The notes under the pieces are model-generated. The model was not told the DNA's origin and made no database searches. It saw nothing but the letters and a program-made list of their open reading frames with translations. This document shows positions 60,171 to 61,746 of a stretch of 61,746 nucleotides of DNA, one piece after another. How positions within the stretch are numbered: the first letter of the stretch is position 1; each line of letters opens with the position of its first letter. Both the position numbers and the translations under genes were made by a program. This DNA comes from Chitinophagales bacterium (GTDB lineage: Bacteria > Bacteroidota > Bacteroidia > Chitinophagales > Chitinophagaceae), in assembly GCA_015655015.1 (NCBI GenBank), contig JAATFV010000019.1:1-61746 (forward strand), given 5' to 3'.

Positions 60171-60192
60171 GTCGTTAAAAACGACTTTTTTT
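60171..60192. promoter_or_regulatory. hairpin in the rng leader
   Basis: GTCGT-TAAAA-ACGAC with seven T on the plus side. On the rng transcript the hairpin stands about 15 nt before the TTG start. It could affect translation or stability (family knowledge: E. coli rne is autoregulated through its 5' UTR). Confidence 0.35.
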
Positions 60193-60297
60193 CAATCGAA
60201 TCATACTTGCTGAAGGGGATTTATTTAACCGGTATCGGCGGGACGAGCTATCAATAAGGATAACGGTAAATAAAAAATTCAGCTCCGAAAAGGAATT

Positions 60298-60320
60298 ACC
60301 GGGCCTGAAACAGGCCCGGT
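60298..60320. terminator. hairpin downstream of the 31-residue basic protein gene
   Basis: Perfect 10-bp stem ACCGGGCCTG / CAGGCCCGGT with an AAA loop. No long T-run; AATTCCTTTTC follows on the minus strand. Probably a terminator or 3'-stability hairpin. Confidence 0.6.
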
Positions 60321-60334
60321 CCTATAAAAGAAAG

Positions 60335-60430
60335 TTACTTATTCTTCTTTTTATGGCGGTTTTTTCTCAGTCTTTTCTTACGCTTATGCGTCGCAATTTT
60401 ATGACGCTTACGTTTTTTACCACAAGGCAT
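60335..60430 (-). CDS. 31-residue basic AURKAIP1/COX24-domain-like protein
   Basis: A tiny protein, MPCGKKRKRHKIATHKRKKR then LRKNRHKKKNK, almost entirely basic. This is the conserved Bacteroidota protein that carries an AURKAIP1/COX24 (mS38-like) motif and is thought to be part of the ribosome. Start and stop are exact (ATG 60430, TAA 60335). It is 61 nt downstream of the TPR gene, between it and rng, the order usual in the phylum. Confidence 0.85.
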   Translation of the reverse strand: MPCGKKRKRHKIATHKRKKRLRKNRHKKKNK

Positions 60431-60491
60431 ACTCAATACTTTTTTTAGTTAAAAAATAAATTCCCTTTCAATTTTACTTCTTTGAAGAGGG

Positions 60492-61355
60492 TTAATGTAA
60501 AGACTGGATCCGCTGATCAATTTCTTTGATCAAATCCTGATTACCTACCAGCTTTTTGGCTGCTTCATACCCTTTGATGGCATCCGCTTTATCGCCTCTT
60601 TGCTGGTGGATTTCGGCAAGCAGGAGTATTGCTTCGATATTGGCAGGTTGATGTCGAACAACTGTTGTCAAACGTTCAATAGCTTTATCAAATTGCCCTG
60701 ATTCTATCCCACCCAGCCCAAGCATGAACTGAGCATACATATTGGTAGAATCACGGCGGGCTACTTCCAAAATCCGCTGAATTCCCTGCATTACTTCCGT
60801 CGGGTTGCCGGCCGCGCTACCAAAAATGTAGCTGGCGCCCAGGCCTACTTTTGAGGAATCATTACCGGGATTCAATTCTAAAGCCTTTTCAAACAACTCT
60901 TTAGCGTCGGTGGCCATCCAGCTTTTTAGTGCCGCATTATCCTGCCCACGCAAATTCTGCAAAAATAATTGGGCAGCAAAGGTGAGACTTTTTTCAGAAT
61001 TTTCCAATTTAGCCGCTTCACCCGTATAATAAGCATAAGGAAGGAAGCCTTCCCGGACGGAATCTTTCCAGAATCCGGCCAGCTCGTGATAAGCATTTAG
61101 CTGCTGCGTTTTCACATCCCCCCGCACTACTGAATTTTGTAACCGGGTGACATAAGACAATTGGGCAGGAGTCAAACGTGCTTGTGAAGCCTGTAGAATA
61201 TCCTGTAAACCAACAGATTTAACCATAGGTTCACCCGGAGGTCCCGCTGAAGGGACCTCTCGTTTCTTTTGAGTAGGAAGGGTATTTCCAAAAAAATACA
61301 GAGCGAGTAGTAAGAGCACCCCGGTGCCGGCTACGAGATATTGCTGTCTCTTCAT
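60492..61355 (-). CDS. TPR protein, membrane-anchored
   Basis: A 287-residue protein with an N-terminal membrane anchor (residues ~7-23) and TPRs in the C-terminal half (~150-285; LFEKALELNPGNDSSKVGLG, IEAILLLAEIHQQRGDKADA). Its place between HU and rng genes is a conserved Bacteroidota arrangement. It probably acts as a periplasmic scaffold. No enzymatic motifs. Confidence 0.85.
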   Translation of the reverse strand: MKRQQYLVAGTGVLLLLALYFFGNTLPTQKKREVPSAGPPGEPMVKSVGLQDILQASQARLTPAQLSYVTRLQNSVVRGDVKTQQLNAYHELAGFWKDSVREGFLPYAYYTGEAAKLENSEKSLTFAAQLFLQNLRGQDNAALKSWMATDAKELFEKALELNPGNDSSKVGLGASYIFGSAAGNPTEVMQGIQRILEVARRDSTNMYAQFMLGLGGIESGQFDKAIERLTTVVRHQPANIEAILLLAEIHQQRGDKADAIKGYEAAKKLVGNQDLIKEIDQRIQSLH

Positions 61356-61388
61356 TAATGGTAATTAGAGCGCGAAATTACATCTCTT

Positions 61389-61709
61389 CTACATCTCTTC
61401 GTCAGGATTTGGCTGATCTTCTTTAATTGACTGCAGCTTTTTTACTTCTGCCACGAATTCTTTAGCGGGTTTAAAAGCAGGAATGAAGTGCTCAGGTATA
61501 TGAACAGCCACATTCTTCTTTATATTACGCCCGATCTTAGCGGCCCTTTTTTTGGTTATGAAACTACCAAACCCCCGGATATAAATATTCTCTCCTTGGG
61601 ATAGCGTCTCTTTGACCTCTTTAAACATGGTTTCCAACGTCACCAGGACGTCTACCTTAGGTATACCTGTTTTTTCCGATATTTGGTTAACAAGGTCTGC
61701 CTTTCTCAT
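61389..61709 (-). CDS. HU/IHF-type DNA-binding protein
   Basis: A 106-residue histone-like protein. Key features: MRKADLVNQISEKTGIPKVD, YIRGFGSFITKKRAAKIGRN (beta arm contacting DNA), and IPEHFIPAFKPAKEF. The C-terminal ~12 residues (KLQSIKEDQPNPDEEM) are an acidic extension absent in short HU proteins. It binds and bends DNA in the nucleoid. First gene of the HU-TPR-small protein-rng stretch. The promoter lies at the edge of the window. Confidence 0.95.
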   Translation of the reverse strand: MRKADLVNQISEKTGIPKVDVLVTLETMFKEVKETLSQGENIYIRGFGSFITKKRAAKIGRNIKKNVAVHIPEHFIPAFKPAKEFVAEVKKLQSIKEDQPNPDEEM

Positions 61710-61746
61710 GGGGATTAAGTTTTATAAGTTTCTGATTTTAAATATA

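Noticed and set aside
60186..60192. Plus-strand terminator from the hairpin before rng
   Set aside because: No plus-strand gene precedes it within 1.6 kb; a 5-bp stem is weak. Kept only as a possible leader hairpin.
1..61746. tRNA, rRNA, CRISPR arrays, transposases or phage genes
   Set aside because: None seen on reading both strands; no repeat-spacer arrays and no transposase or integrase motifs.

Overview
The window is a piece of a Bacteroidota chromosome, most likely from the Chitinophagaceae or a close relative. The evidence is a SusC/SusD pair, -7 promoter elements of the TAnnTTTG type, near absence of Shine-Dalgarno sequences, and the block HU - TPR lipoprotein - 31-residue basic protein - RNase G. 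DUF1015 next to serC and PSP1 next to the polymerase delta-prime gene fit the same picture. There are no rRNA or tRNA genes, CRISPR arrays, phage genes or recognisable insertion sequences.

Layout. 1-3.8 kb: end of a BTAD-type regulator, a membrane-anchored SGNH/TPR protein and a DinB protein. 3.9-7 kb: an AT-rich patch with an orphan HipB-like repressor, an AraC regulator, two SDR-type reductases and a truncated reductase fragment, probably acquired. 7-9.5 kb: a Crp/Fnr regulator, a PAS histidine kinase and a degenerate stand-alone receiver; two FNR-like palindromes lie in this cluster. 9.5-13.5 kb: housekeeping and envelope genes (hydrolase, cyclophilin lipoprotein, MarC). 13.8 kb: a desaturase strikingly like eukaryotic sphingolipid delta-4 desaturase DES1.

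14.9-22 kb: a beta-mannobiose utilisation cluster. An AraC regulator is divergent from a sodium symporter, a GH130 mannosylglucose phosphorylase, a cellobiose/mannobiose 2-epimerase, an exported SGNH esterase and an SDR. Together they would import mannobiose, epimerise it to mannosylglucose and phosphorolyse it to mannose-1-phosphate and glucose. 22-25.7 kb: CBM48 protein, two-component system and beta-barrel protein. 25.8-36 kb: GH63 enzyme with an SDR, DoxX, acyl-CoA ligase, TPR protein, DUF1015, serC and DUF502. 36-43.4 kb: a TetR-controlled tripartite RND efflux operon with a textbook promoter and operator. 43.5-52.2 kb: AIM24, Bax inhibitor-1, PSP1, holB, glutathione peroxidase, beta-helix lipoprotein and radA. 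52.2-58.5 kb: a Sus-type locus whose full SusC gene is preceded by two truncated copies of its own 5' end. 58.6 kb to the end: RNase G, the small basic protein, TPR and HU genes.

The most unusual signals are the array of truncated SusC heads, the DES1-like desaturase, a 27-bp palindrome present at two unrelated loci, many intergenic direct repeats of 17-25 bp that share no sequence with each other, and several genes whose -7 promoter element ends 4-6 nt before the ATG. Functions are assigned from recognised motifs and family knowledge; no database search was run.
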